Positions 1-6,272 of a DNA stretch of 51,007 bases are shown in pieces. The notes under the pieces were generated by a model, which did no database searches, was not told where the DNA came from, and saw only the letters and a program-made list of their open reading frames with translations. Within the stretch, counting starts at the first letter, position 1. Each line of letters starts with the position of its first letter. Position numbers and translations under genes: made by a program. Origin of the DNA: Actinomycetes bacterium (GTDB lineage Bacteria > Actinomycetota > Acidimicrobiia > Acidimicrobiales > GCA-2861595); the NCBI GenBank assembly GCA_023264975.1, contig JAHFUS010000025.1:1-51007 (forward strand), given 5' to 3'.

Positions 1-1
1 C

Positions 2-532
2 GCCTCACCGGGCGCCACCCAGCCCTCGCCACGGCGGCCGTTGACGACGGTACAAGTCGTGTCCGAACCCGTCGCGCTCCAGCACCACGCCCAGAACGAG
101 CTTTGCGTTGCGCCCATCGTGCACCGCACCCAGGCGGCGACGGTGGACCGGGCCCACGTTCTGGCCAACGGCGGCGGGCGCGAGCTGGCCTATGTGGCCA
201 TGAGCCGGGCCAGGGGCGCCACCCATGTGCACGTGGTGGCCGACGACGTCGACCAGGCCGTCGAGGACCTCGGCGTCGAGTGGCGCCTGGTAACCCGCCA
301 GCGCTGGGTCCTCGACACCGACGAGGTGGCCGAGGGCGGCGGCCGGCGCCGGCCCGACCTCGCCCGCCGGACCGAGGCCAGCCTCCGCATCGCCCGGCTC
401 CGTGCCGAGCGCGACGCCGTCAGCGCCGTCGCGCCCGAGGCCTCAGACCGGCTCCGCATCCTCGACGCCCGGCTCCGGCTGGAGCAGATGGGCCAACCCG
501 CCGAGCGCCACGCGATTCGGCGTCAGATGTGA
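2..532 (+). pseudogene. MobF/TraA-type relaxase-helicase, C-terminal fragment
   Basis: The reading frame is open from the window edge and ends with TGA at 532. It contains VHRTQAATVDRAHVLA and RELAYVAMSRARG, the last motifs of the UvrD-like helicase C-terminus found in conjugative relaxases of the TrwC/TraA type, followed by an Arg/Glu-rich tail. In the family this part unwinds the strand after the relaxase has nicked it. Everything N-terminal lies outside the window, so whether the gene is whole cannot be seen. A TTG at 41 could act as a start, but the frame and similarity continue upstream of it. The head of a related relaxase lies at the other end of the window (47784), so this is probably the remains of a mobilisable element. 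Confidence 0.7.
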
Positions 533-625
533 CGCCGACACCTCACGACGCGCCGACGAAGACCTGATCGGCGCGGCCGGTGGGCTGGCACTGCGGCTGC
601 GCAGGCGCCAAAGATCCGGCAATAG

Positions 626-1021
626 TTGCGCGTGGTGGCCACCGATGAGGATTCGAGAGCAAAAACCGTCGGCTGCCTGGGGGATGCGCTCGCAGAAGTC
701 GTTGTCATTGCGGGACTGGCGATTCTGGCCGGTCTTCTGGTCCTTGTTGCACGGGGCCTGGACGTTCTGCTCCAGTGGAGCGGCTCGATGGGCCTCGGGG
801 TGGCGATGTGCGCCGCTGCTGCTTTCGTCTACGGCCTCGTCTGGACTGCCCGCATCGGCCCTGGGCTGTACCTCGAGCATCTGAAAGGCGACCCGATCCG
901 CCAGGCACGGCTCGGCCAACGACATCGCAGGACTCGCCTCGCTGGGATGATCTTCGTCCAGGTCGCCTGCCTCATGGTCGCCGGCTACGCGATGACACTC
1001 TTGATCTGGTCACGCCCATAG
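626..1021 (+). CDS. small membrane protein, unknown function
   Basis: 131 codons from TTG 626; GTG 635 is an equally possible start. I do not recognise the family. Three hydrophobic segments are visible, roughly residues 24–43, 54–73 and 105–128, separated by a basic loop (RQARLGQRHRRTR). This predicts a three-helix inner-membrane protein. It stands alone between the relaxase fragment and a toxin–antitoxin pair, and no ribosome binding site stands out. Long frames exist on the opposite strand, but they lack the hydrophobic periodicity seen here. Confidence 0.5.
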   Translation: MRVVATDEDSRAKTVGCLGDALAEVVVIAGLAILAGLLVLVARGLDVLLQWSGSMGLGVAMCAAAAFVYGLVWTARIGPGLYLEHLKGDPIRQARLGQRHRRTRLAGMIFVQVACLMVAGYAMTLLIWSRP

Positions 1022-1332
1022 GTGATGCGATCTCGACATACTGACTGGCCGCAATCGGTCGCCTCGGGCGATCTGCGGTCGGCCTTCCTACCGAACGGGA
1101 CGGCGGATCTCGGACGCAGGACGGACGTGCCGATCTCTGCGCTCCGGTGGAGCGGTTCCGTTCGGGCCGTGGTCGGGCCGCCACCGCTCACGATCACCAG
1201 ATCGGCGTGGCAGCCGGCGCGACAACCCGGTAGATGGTACGCGCAGCTGCTTCCGCCCACGGGTGGCGCGATGATCGGAATTTGGGCACCTGTCGAGGCC
1301 CGGTATCAGTTGATCGACGCTCGCGTCCTCCG
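1022..1332. other. gene-less stretch
   Basis: A plus-strand frame (1022–1336) and several minus-strand frames are open here, but none has recognisable domains or a credible ribosome binding site. I see no repeat or clear terminator. It separates the membrane protein from the end of the ParE-type toxin gene. Confidence 0.4.
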
Positions 1333-1650
1333 CTAATCGACGACCCGGGGCGCCCAATAGCGAGGTCGCTGGCGGTCATGCGCGACAGCCAGGATGCGGA
1401 GGTGATTTTCGAGGACGACATACGGGAGGTGGTACGGAAACCGCGCCACGGGGGCTCGTCGAACATCGGGGCCGGCCGGGACTCCAGGTACCGGTGAGCC
1501 CGATCCGGGCCAATCGGACAGGTAGCCGAGCGTCGCATCGACCGCGTCGAGAAATGTCTCCCCGAGGCCTGGCTGCTGCACGTCGTACCACGCTGCCGCG
1601 GCGTTGAGTTCCGATGCGGCCTCTGCCGAGAACCGGACCGGCAGGCTCAC
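1333..1650 (-). CDS. ParE/RelE-superfamily toxin
   Basis: 105 residues, the usual size. The N-terminus has the helical AAAAWYDVQQPGLGETFLDAV pattern of ParE toxins (an 'aa-eyy...pglg..f...v' helix), followed by a basic core (DVRRAPVARFPYHLPYVV) and a C-terminal strand ending RQRPRYWAPR. Family members inhibit gyrase (ParE) or cleave ribosome-bound mRNA (RelE); which applies here cannot be told from sequence. It overlaps the upstream antitoxin gene by 4 bases (ATGA), so the pair is translationally coupled with antitoxin first. It lies in accessory DNA beside a relaxase remnant, as expected for an addiction module. Confidence 0.85.
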   Translation of the reverse strand: MSLPVRFSAEAASELNAAAAWYDVQQPGLGETFLDAVDATLGYLSDWPGSGSPVPGVPAGPDVRRAPVARFPYHLPYVVLENHLRILAVAHDRQRPRYWAPRVVD

Positions 1651-1889
1651 CGAGTGAGAGCGTTACGCACTCGATCTCGAACAGCCGGCCAAGACTCACC
1701 CACGTCCTCGCCCGAGCGGGCTCGTCGAGCCCGCTGCTCGAGCTCGTCGGCCCAGGCCGCCTGGACGGCGTCGGCGTCGTCGACGACTGGCTCGTCAAGA
1801 CTGGCGAGGAGCTCCGCAGCGACTGCGGCGCGCGCTCGAGTCGGCAGCGTGAGCGCCTCGCGGAGAACCTCTTCGAAGTCGATCGACAT
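1647..1889 (-). CDS. antitoxin, unstable-antitoxin (PF09720-like) family
   Basis: Three ATG codons run in a row (1895, 1892, 1889). The third is chosen because a TAGGCT hexamer (1902–1897, minus strand) ends exactly 7 bases before it, which fits a leaderless transcript. The product is about 80 residues with EVLREALTLPTRARAAVAAE, then SLDEP and VQAAWADELEQRARRARSGE, the hallmark of the short helical antitoxins that partner ParE/RelE toxins ('addiction module component'). It should bind and neutralise the downstream toxin and repress the operon. It precedes and overlaps the toxin gene by 4 bases. Confidence 0.82.
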   Translation of the reverse strand: MSIDFEEVLREALTLPTRARAAVAAELLASLDEPVVDDADAVQAAWADELEQRARRARSGEDVGESWPAVRDRVRNALTR

Positions 1890-1896
1890 CATCATC

Positions 1897-1902
1897 AGCC
1901 TA
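1897..1902 (-). promoter_or_regulatory. candidate −10 (TAGGCT) of the ParE-type TA operon
   Basis: TAGGCT on the minus strand, 7 bases before the ATG at 1889. It matches the TANNNT rule seen before nine other genes in this window. Confidence 0.45.
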
Positions 1903-1973
1903 ACTTGCGCCGAGCAAGGAGCCGACGTGAGGCCGGCCGGCCGGCCACGCCGCCCTATCTCGAGGCAAGCGTC

Positions 1974-1999
1974 ACGGTCACGAGGAGTGACGGCGGCGC
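1974..1999 (+). repeat. 26-bp repeat upstream of TA operon, copy 1
   Basis: ACGGTCAC, three variable bases, then GAGTGACGGCGGCGC. 23 of 26 bases are identical to the copy at 5217–5242, and it has the same orientation relative to a downstream antitoxin gene. GTCAC and GTGAC inside it can form a short stem. Confidence 0.55.
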
Positions 2000-2267
2000 C
2001 CCGCGGCCAGCGGCGGCGACACCCCGGCTCGTGCGAAGCGCGTGGTGCGGATGTGGTGCGAGCACGTCGCCGTCCCCGCTAGCGCTAGCTCTGCCTCACC
2101 GACGGCGTGGTCGATTCCCACCGGCCCGGCGGCGAGAACTTTGGCGAGGAAACGCCTCGTTGAGCTCCTCGCCCCCCGGTCGCGCGCCCACCTCGACGCG
2201 GGCGAAACCGGTCCGCAAGTCTCCCACACCGTGTTGTGAACCGATTGACACCGATTCCCCCAGGGAG

Positions 2268-3239
2268 TCAGGCGACGTTGATCTGGGCCGGCGGCGGGGC
2301 GGCGATCGTGCGGTTCCGGCCTGCGTCTTTCGCTGCGTACAGCGCGGCGTCTGCGTCTCGGAGCAGCGCATCGGCGCCGCCGGCGTGCAGCACCGCCAGA
2401 CCGATGCTGGCGCTGAGGGTCACCGAATGTCCCTGCGGCTGCTCTGCGGCGATGGTCTCGCGAATCCGCTCGGCGACGACCATGCCGCCGTCGAGGTCGG
2501 TGTGGGACAGCACCACGATGAACTCGTCGCCGCCCCAGCGCCCCGCCATGTCGCCATCGCGCGCGGCGTGGGTCAACTGCTCGGTCGCTACGCGCAGCAC
2601 AGCGTCGCCGACCTTGTGGCCGTGACTGTCGTTGATGGACTTGAAATGATCGAGGTCGACCATCAGCAGCGCCAGGGGTTCGCCTTGACGGGCGGCTCGG
2701 GCGACGGCGCCGGTGAGCGCCTCTTCCATCGCCCGGCGGTTCGGGAGGCCGGTGACCGTGTCGGTGCGGGCGGTGGCGTGCGCTTCGGACCGGGCTCGGC
2801 TGAGACGCTGCAGGAGGACGAGGGTCACGATGCCCGCGGCGGCGAAGGCGCCCAGCAGGATCCGGGGGGCCCACCGCGCTCGCTCGACGGGCGCGTAAAG
2901 GCCGCGGCTGGGCGCGGTCAGTACCACCCGCCAAGGAGCGCCGTCGATGGGGACCAGCGCAGCCGTGACGGCCTCCCCGCCCACCGACACGTGCGTCACT
3001 CCCTCGCGCAGCCCGGTCAGGCCAACCGGCATCGCGGCAGAGCCGTCACCGGAGGCGAGAACGTCACCGGACGCGTCGACCAGAAACGCGTTTCCGCCCT
3101 GCACCGGCACCACGGAGCTCAAGTACGCCCCCAAGGGAGTCTTCTGGGGTGTGAACGCCCCGCTCAGGACCCGTCTGCCGGCGATGGTATCGAAGGGGAT
3201 GGCGACCGCGACGAAGTTTCGGGCGAACGACGCGGTCAA
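2268..3239 (-). CDS. membrane-anchored diguanylate cyclase (GGDEF), 5' end probably lost
   Basis: Makes c-di-GMP from two GTP. The GGDEF domain carries the active-site GRWGGDEF, and RDGD lies exactly five residues before GGDEF, which is the RxxD product-inhibition site. Before it are a transmembrane segment (ILLGAFAAAGIVTLVLLQRL) and a CACHE-like extracellular sensor region. The only start codon in frame is TTG 3239, with no ribosome binding site. The frame continues upstream without ATG, GTG or TTG to a stop near 3447, and encodes a first transmembrane helix (ASLVLVLLLACFAGLI) that this architecture normally has. I infer that the true start was removed by a rearrangement near 3390, so the gene may be unexpressed. 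Confidence 0.85.
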   Translation of the reverse strand: MTASFARNFVAVAIPFDTIAGRRVLSGAFTPQKTPLGAYLSSVVPVQGGNAFLVDASGDVLASGDGSAAMPVGLTGLREGVTHVSVGGEAVTAALVPIDGAPWRVVLTAPSRGLYAPVERARWAPRILLGAFAAAGIVTLVLLQRLSRARSEAHATARTDTVTGLPNRRAMEEALTGAVARAARQGEPLALLMVDLDHFKSINDSHGHKVGDAVLRVATEQLTHAARDGDMAGRWGGDEFIVVLSHTDLDGGMVVAERIRETIAAEQPQGHSVTLSASIGLAVLHAGGADALLRDADAALYAAKDAGRNRTIAAPPPAQINVA

Positions 3240-3384
3240 CGACGCCCGCGTGGCGAAGCGGTCATCGAGGGCGTGGCGCTCCGTCCGCTGCGCTTGGCGG
3301 ATCAGTCCGGCGAAGCAGGCCAGCAGCAGGACAAGGACGAGGGATGCGGCCGCGGTGAGCCACCGGCTGCCGGCCGAGCCGTGA

Positions 3385-3792
3385 GCGGCAAGGCGCGGGC
3401 TCGCACTCGACGACGCGCTCGAGGCGTTCCGGCGCTGGGGCGTCCGCTACCTCACCGACCCGACCGCCGACGGCAACGACTGCCAGATCTTCGACATGCA
3501 CTACGTCAAGGGGATCGACGCTCTCGCCGATGGCGACTTCGGTCTCGTCGTGGACGGCCAGCCGACCACGCTGCGCTTCACCCGCGGTCAGCTCGAACAG
3601 ATCCAGGGAAGGCCACGGCATGCGAAGATCACCGTGCACACGACGAGCGCGTTCATGGACCGGTGGGCCGCCGGCGACGTGACCTGGGACGACGGCCTGG
3701 CCAGCGGCGAGGTGACCACAACCGGGTCGCGACGCGAATGGGAGCACTGGCTAGCTGCCACCGGGTACCTGCTGTCCTACGAGGCGCGCTGA
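3385..3792 (+). pseudogene. SCP2-like regulator fragment, N-terminus missing (HxlR-type candidate)
   Basis: The frame is open from 3385 and reads LALDDALEAFRRWGVRYL before the first ATG at 3496. That segment resembles the last helix of HxlR-type winged-helix regulators. The following part (VVDGQPTTLRF, KITVHTTSAFMDRWAAGDVT, ASGEVTTTG) resembles the SCP2-like sensor domain that follows the winged helix in some actinobacterial regulators. The DNA-binding half is absent, and its place is taken by the start-less GGDEF gene on the other strand. If ATG 3496 is used, a 98-residue protein results. The family call is by resemblance, so it is tentative. Confidence 0.5.
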
Positions 3793-3813
3793 GATGCACC
3801 GCCCCGAGCCCGC

Positions 3814-4146
3814 ATGACGGCGGGCCGCGGGGCCGAGGGGGAGCAACTCTTCTGGAACCTGGCCGACGACCTGCTCGAAGACCCGGCGGTCACCCGCAGC
3901 ACGATGATGGGCTACCCGTGCCTGAGAGCCGACGGCGCGTTCTTCGCCTGTGTCGAACGCAACACCGGCCATCTAATCGTGAAGCTCCCCGCGGCCCGCG
4001 TCACCGAACTGATCATGCGTGGACAGGCGCTCCCGTTCGCGCCGAACGGCCGGGTGTTCCGCGAGTGGGCGGCCCTACCAAAGCCCGACAACGACGAGTG
4101 GACCGCGATCCTTGAGGAGGGCCGTTCCTTCGCGACGGGAAGGTGA
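3814..4146 (+). CDS. YjbR/TfoX-N-like small protein
   Basis: 110 residues from ATG 3814. The pattern is EQLFWNLADDLLEDPAVTRS, then a strand MMGYPCLRADGAFFACVER, then LIVKLPAARVTELI and REWAALP, closing with a helix ending LEEGRSFA. This layout is typical of the small MmcQ/YjbR and TfoX N-terminal fold: a βαβ core that begins with a helix, a 'MMG.pclr..g.ffa' strand and a 'vKLp' strand. Members of these families have no firm biochemical role. It lies just after the SCP2-like fragment on the same strand, 21 bases apart, so the two may once have formed an operon. Confidence 0.6.
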   Translation: MTAGRGAEGEQLFWNLADDLLEDPAVTRSTMMGYPCLRADGAFFACVERNTGHLIVKLPAARVTELIMRGQALPFAPNGRVFREWAALPKPDNDEWTAILEEGRSFATGR

Positions 4147-4559
4147 CAACGTCCCGGCGACGGCGACGCCGCGACCCGACTCGGCAAGCACTGGCGTGGC
4201 ATGCGGTCTGCCGTTTCTCGCGGTCGGATCGTCGGCGAGGCGGAGGCAGCGCCTCAACGCCGATCGGCTTCCGCCCGCGACACGGAAGGACGCACATGGG
4301 ACAGTGCCATCCCCAGACGAGCGTCACACGGCGCGACCGAAACGACGGCTCGGGGCGCGCTCGCCGACAAACCGGGTGTCCCAGAATGTGCGCCCAGAAC
4401 GTGTGGCAACGGCCGCCGAGCGCGAGGCCGAAGTGCCGATGGTTGACAGTCGTCGCGAGGCGAGCTCGGCTGGCCGGCCCGCTCGCGAATCCCTGGTCGG
4501 GGTGCGGGCTCTCGTCGAGCGAGCCGGACGTATGGTCAGGTGGCTTGACGGAGGGAGGC
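4147..4559. other. gene-less stretch
   Basis: About 410 bases between the YjbR-like gene and the end of vapC. Plus-strand frames are open but read as unbiased Arg-rich sequence without domains. I see no clear terminator, promoter or repeat. Confidence 0.4.
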
Positions 4560-4973
4560 TCAGATCCTCGCCACCTTGACGTTGGCGTGGGCCGCCGCGA
4601 GTGCCGTCATGTCGTCGGGCTCATGGGTGACCACGACGCCGCCGCCCAAACGAATCGCCGTCGCCACGACCAGCGCGTCGACGGCCATGTCGCTGTCTGC
4701 GTCGAGCGCCGCCAGGAGGTGCCCGGCAATGCGTGCGATCCGGGCCCCGGTGGTCACGACCTGAGCGAAGTCCCGTGCCAGGACGGCGTCGATGGCATCG
4801 TCCGTGCCCCCGCCCCGGTAAAGCTCGACGAGCACGGCGGAAGGGACCCGCACCGGGTGGTTGTGATCGTGGGCGCTGCGCATCGCGGCGCGCACTCGTT
4901 GATGGCGATCGAGATCCCGTCTGGGTCGGGCCAGTGCCGAGAGAGCCTCGCTGTCGAGGATCAGGACGGCCAC
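4560..4973 (-). CDS. vapC: VapC-type PIN-domain toxin
   Basis: 137 residues. The PIN acidic residues are visible: Asp in LILDSEALSAL near the N-terminus, Glu in SAVLVELYRGG, Asp in DMAVDALVVATAI, and Asp in HEPDDMTALAA. These coordinate Mg2+ in the ribonuclease site; family members cleave tRNA or rRNA. The gene overlaps the end of the upstream antitoxin by 13 bases, so it is translationally coupled. All catalytic positions are present, so the toxin looks functional. Confidence 0.9.
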   Translation of the reverse strand: MAVLILDSEALSALARPRRDLDRHQRVRAAMRSAHDHNHPVRVPSAVLVELYRGGGTDDAIDAVLARDFAQVVTTGARIARIAGHLLAALDADSDMAVDALVVATAIRLGGGVVVTHEPDDMTALAAAHANVKVARI

Positions 4974-5179
4974 AACTCGTCGAACTGCTCGACCAAACCG
5001 TTCGGCACGGCGCCGAACTCGCCCTCGAGCTCGACGAGGTACTCATCGAGCAGGTCCCTCTCCAACTCGTGCTCGACGGCGCGAGCCACGAATCCACTCA
5101 GCCCCCTGTCACCGACATGGGACTCGACGCGTGCAGCGAGAGCCTGTTCCACGCTGACGGACCATTTCGTCACGGCCAT
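4961..5179 (-). CDS. vapB: VapB-type antitoxin
   Basis: 72 residues from ATG 5179 (MAVTKWSVSVEQALAARVES). The N-terminal strand followed by SGFVARAVEHELERDLLDEY is a ribbon-helix-helix pattern, and the acidic C-terminus (LVEQFDELWPS) would wrap the toxin. An earlier in-frame start at 5227 is rejected because it would run through a palindrome and −10-like hexamer just before 5179. It should neutralise VapC and repress its own promoter. Confidence 0.85.
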   Translation of the reverse strand: MAVTKWSVSVEQALAARVESHVGDRGLSGFVARAVEHELERDLLDEYLVELEGEFGAVPNGLVEQFDELWPS

Positions 5180-5186
5180 GAGCGTA

Positions 5187-5202
5187 ATCCTACCGTGGTA
5201 GG
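5187..5202 (-). promoter_or_regulatory. vapBC −10 overlapping a palindromic operator
   Basis: TAGGAT (minus strand, 5192–5187) lies 7 bases before the vapB ATG. It overlaps the inverted repeat CCTACC-GT-GGTAGG at 5189–5202. Occupation of the palindrome by the VapB/VapC complex would block the promoter, as is usual for such modules. Confidence 0.55.
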
Positions 5203-5216
5203 AAGTTTCGGGGCCG

Positions 5217-5242
5217 ACGGTCACCACGAGTGACGGCGGCGC
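5217..5242 (+). repeat. 26-bp repeat upstream of TA operon, copy 2
   Basis: ACGGTCAC, three bases, then GAGTGACGGCGGCGC. It matches the copy at 1974–1999 at 23 of 26 positions. It lies 38 bases upstream of the vapB start. Confidence 0.55.
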
Positions 5243-5257
5243 TACCTGCCGTCACTC
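5228..5257 (-). terminator. hairpin over the hspR stop codon
   Basis: GAGTGACGGC (5228–5237) pairs with GCCGTCACTC (5248–5257) around a 10-base loop. It spans the hspR stop codon on the minus strand. No T-run follows, so termination would be factor-assisted, or the hairpin may protect the mRNA end. Confidence 0.45.
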
Positions 5258-5560
5258 CTTCGCTGCTACCGAATGGAGGGTCGCGATCTGAGCGTTGAGA
5301 GCGGCGACTTCGGCTTCGAGCTCAAGGATGCGCCGGATGCCCGCCAAACTCATCCCGGAAGCGGCCATCTGCGAGACGTGCTGGGCCAGGGCGATCTTGT
5401 GGCGGCTGTAGCGGCGCTGACGCCCGTCGGACCGGGCGGGTTGCACGACTCGCTCGACGTCCAGCCGGCGCAGGAACGCCGGCTGGACATCGAGCATCCC
5501 TGCCACTTGGCCGACCGTGTACAGCGGGGCGTGGTCGTCGTCGAAGGGCAGGGCCACCAC
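5252..5560 (-). CDS. hspR: HspR-like MerR-family heat-shock repressor
   Basis: 102 residues. The MerR helix-turn-helix is clear (YTVGQVAGMLDVQPAFLRRL), followed by RQRRYSRHKIALAQHV, then a helix SGMSLAGIRRILELE and a short coiled coil LEAEVAALNAQIATLH. This is the HspR pattern; HspR represses chaperone genes at normal temperature, usually with DnaK as co-repressor. It follows hsp20 by 15 bases in the same direction, so it most likely represses that operon and itself. No dnaK or clpB is in the window. Confidence 0.8.
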   Translation of the reverse strand: MVALPFDDDHAPLYTVGQVAGMLDVQPAFLRRLDVERVVQPARSDGRQRRYSRHKIALAQHVSQMAASGMSLAGIRRILELEAEVAALNAQIATLHSVAAKE

Positions 5561-5575
5561 GGGTCACACTTCCTT

Positions 5576-6031
5576 TCAGCTCGCGGCGCCGACGAGCTCG
5601 TCGGACTGGGCCTTGATCGCCGTCTGGGCGGGCTCGGTGACATTGATCGGTACCCGGCGGGGCTTGGCCTTCTCGGCCACCGGCAGGCGCAGAGTGAGTA
5701 CACCGTCGGTGTAGCTGGCGTCGATGCGCTCGGTGTCGAGCCCCTCGCCGAGGAACAGCTGACGGCTGAAGGTCCCCTGCGGGCGCTCACCGACGAGCAG
5801 CTCGACACCGTCGAGGGAAGTGCGCTGACGCTGGGCGTGGACGGTCAGCACGTTCTTCTCGACGACGAGGTCGATCGAGCCGGTATCCACGCCCGGGAGG
5901 TCGAACTCGACGACGAACTCGTCGCCGTGGCGGTAGGCGTCGATCGGCATCGCGGCCGGCCGAGCGGGGGTGCCCAGCACCTGCTGGGCGAGACGGTCGA
6001 AGTCACGGAACGGATCGGTACGCATCAGCAT
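5576..6031 (-). CDS. Hsp20/alpha-crystallin small heat-shock protein
   Basis: 151 residues from ATG 6031 ([20 protein letters not shown]), the typical N-terminus of actinobacterial Hsp18-type proteins. The alpha-crystallin domain runs from about residue 30 to 125, with [12 protein letters not shown], the strand [16 protein letters not shown], and the conserved [20 protein letters not shown] near the end. It is an ATP-independent holdase that forms oligomers and keeps unfolding proteins soluble. It is first in an operon with hspR and has a well-formed promoter 33–62 bases upstream of its start. Confidence 0.92.
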   Translation of the reverse strand: MLMRTDPFRDFDRLAQQVLGTPARPAAMPIDAYRHGDEFVVEFDLPGVDTGSIDLVVEKNVLTVHAQRQRTSLDGVELLVGERPQGTFSRQLFLGEGLDTERIDASYTDGVLTLRLPVAEKAKPRRVPINVTEPAQTAIKAQSDELVGAAS

Positions 6032-6070
6032 CGGGGAACCCCTTTCTCAGTCGGATCAGGTTCCCGTTAC

Positions 6071-6099
6071 CTATAACTCCAAGCACCGCAAACTGTCAA
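6071..6099 (-). promoter_or_regulatory. hsp20-hspR promoter
   Basis: On the minus strand, −35 TTGACA (6099–6094) and −10 TTATAG (6076–6071) are separated by 17 bases. The −35 is a perfect consensus. CTTGGAGT, which resembles half of an HspR box, lies in the spacer and could be the operator. Confidence 0.7.
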
Positions 6100-6220
6100 C
6101 CCCAGTTGTAAGTGCGCCGGATCAAGCGCCACCGCGGTGTCGCGACGGCGGATCGCTGAGATCAGCAGATGAGGTGCGGCGCGCGATCAGGTCGGCGGTC
6201 CCGGCGCTGGGCGTACCGCG

Positions 6221-6248
6221 GAGAAGGGGCCCCGGAGGGCCCCTTCTC
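6221..6248. terminator. strong hairpin terminator after the LPXTG gene
   Basis: GAGAAGGGGCCC (6221–6232), loop CGGA, GGGCCCCTTCTC (6237–6248): a perfect 12-bp stem with a 4-base loop. It is 24 bases beyond the stop of the LPXTG gene on the minus strand. A-rich and T-rich stem ends make it plausible in either direction. Confidence 0.7.
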
Positions 6249-6272
6249 AGATGCTGCGTGGACCGGAGTGCG

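Larger units (their letters stand above)
1896..2267. other. gene-less stretch between antitoxin and GGDEF gene
   Basis: This holds the candidate −10 and the 26-bp repeat listed separately. Open frames cross it on both strands, but I recognise no protein in them and see no ribosome binding sites. I regard the rest as non-coding or decayed sequence. Confidence 0.4.

Noticed and set aside
1614-4115. Uninterrupted plus-strand frame of 833 codons
   Set aside because: It runs across the ParE-type TA genes and the GGDEF gene on the other strand and reads as Arg/Gly-rich noise. Long antisense frames are common in very GC-rich DNA.
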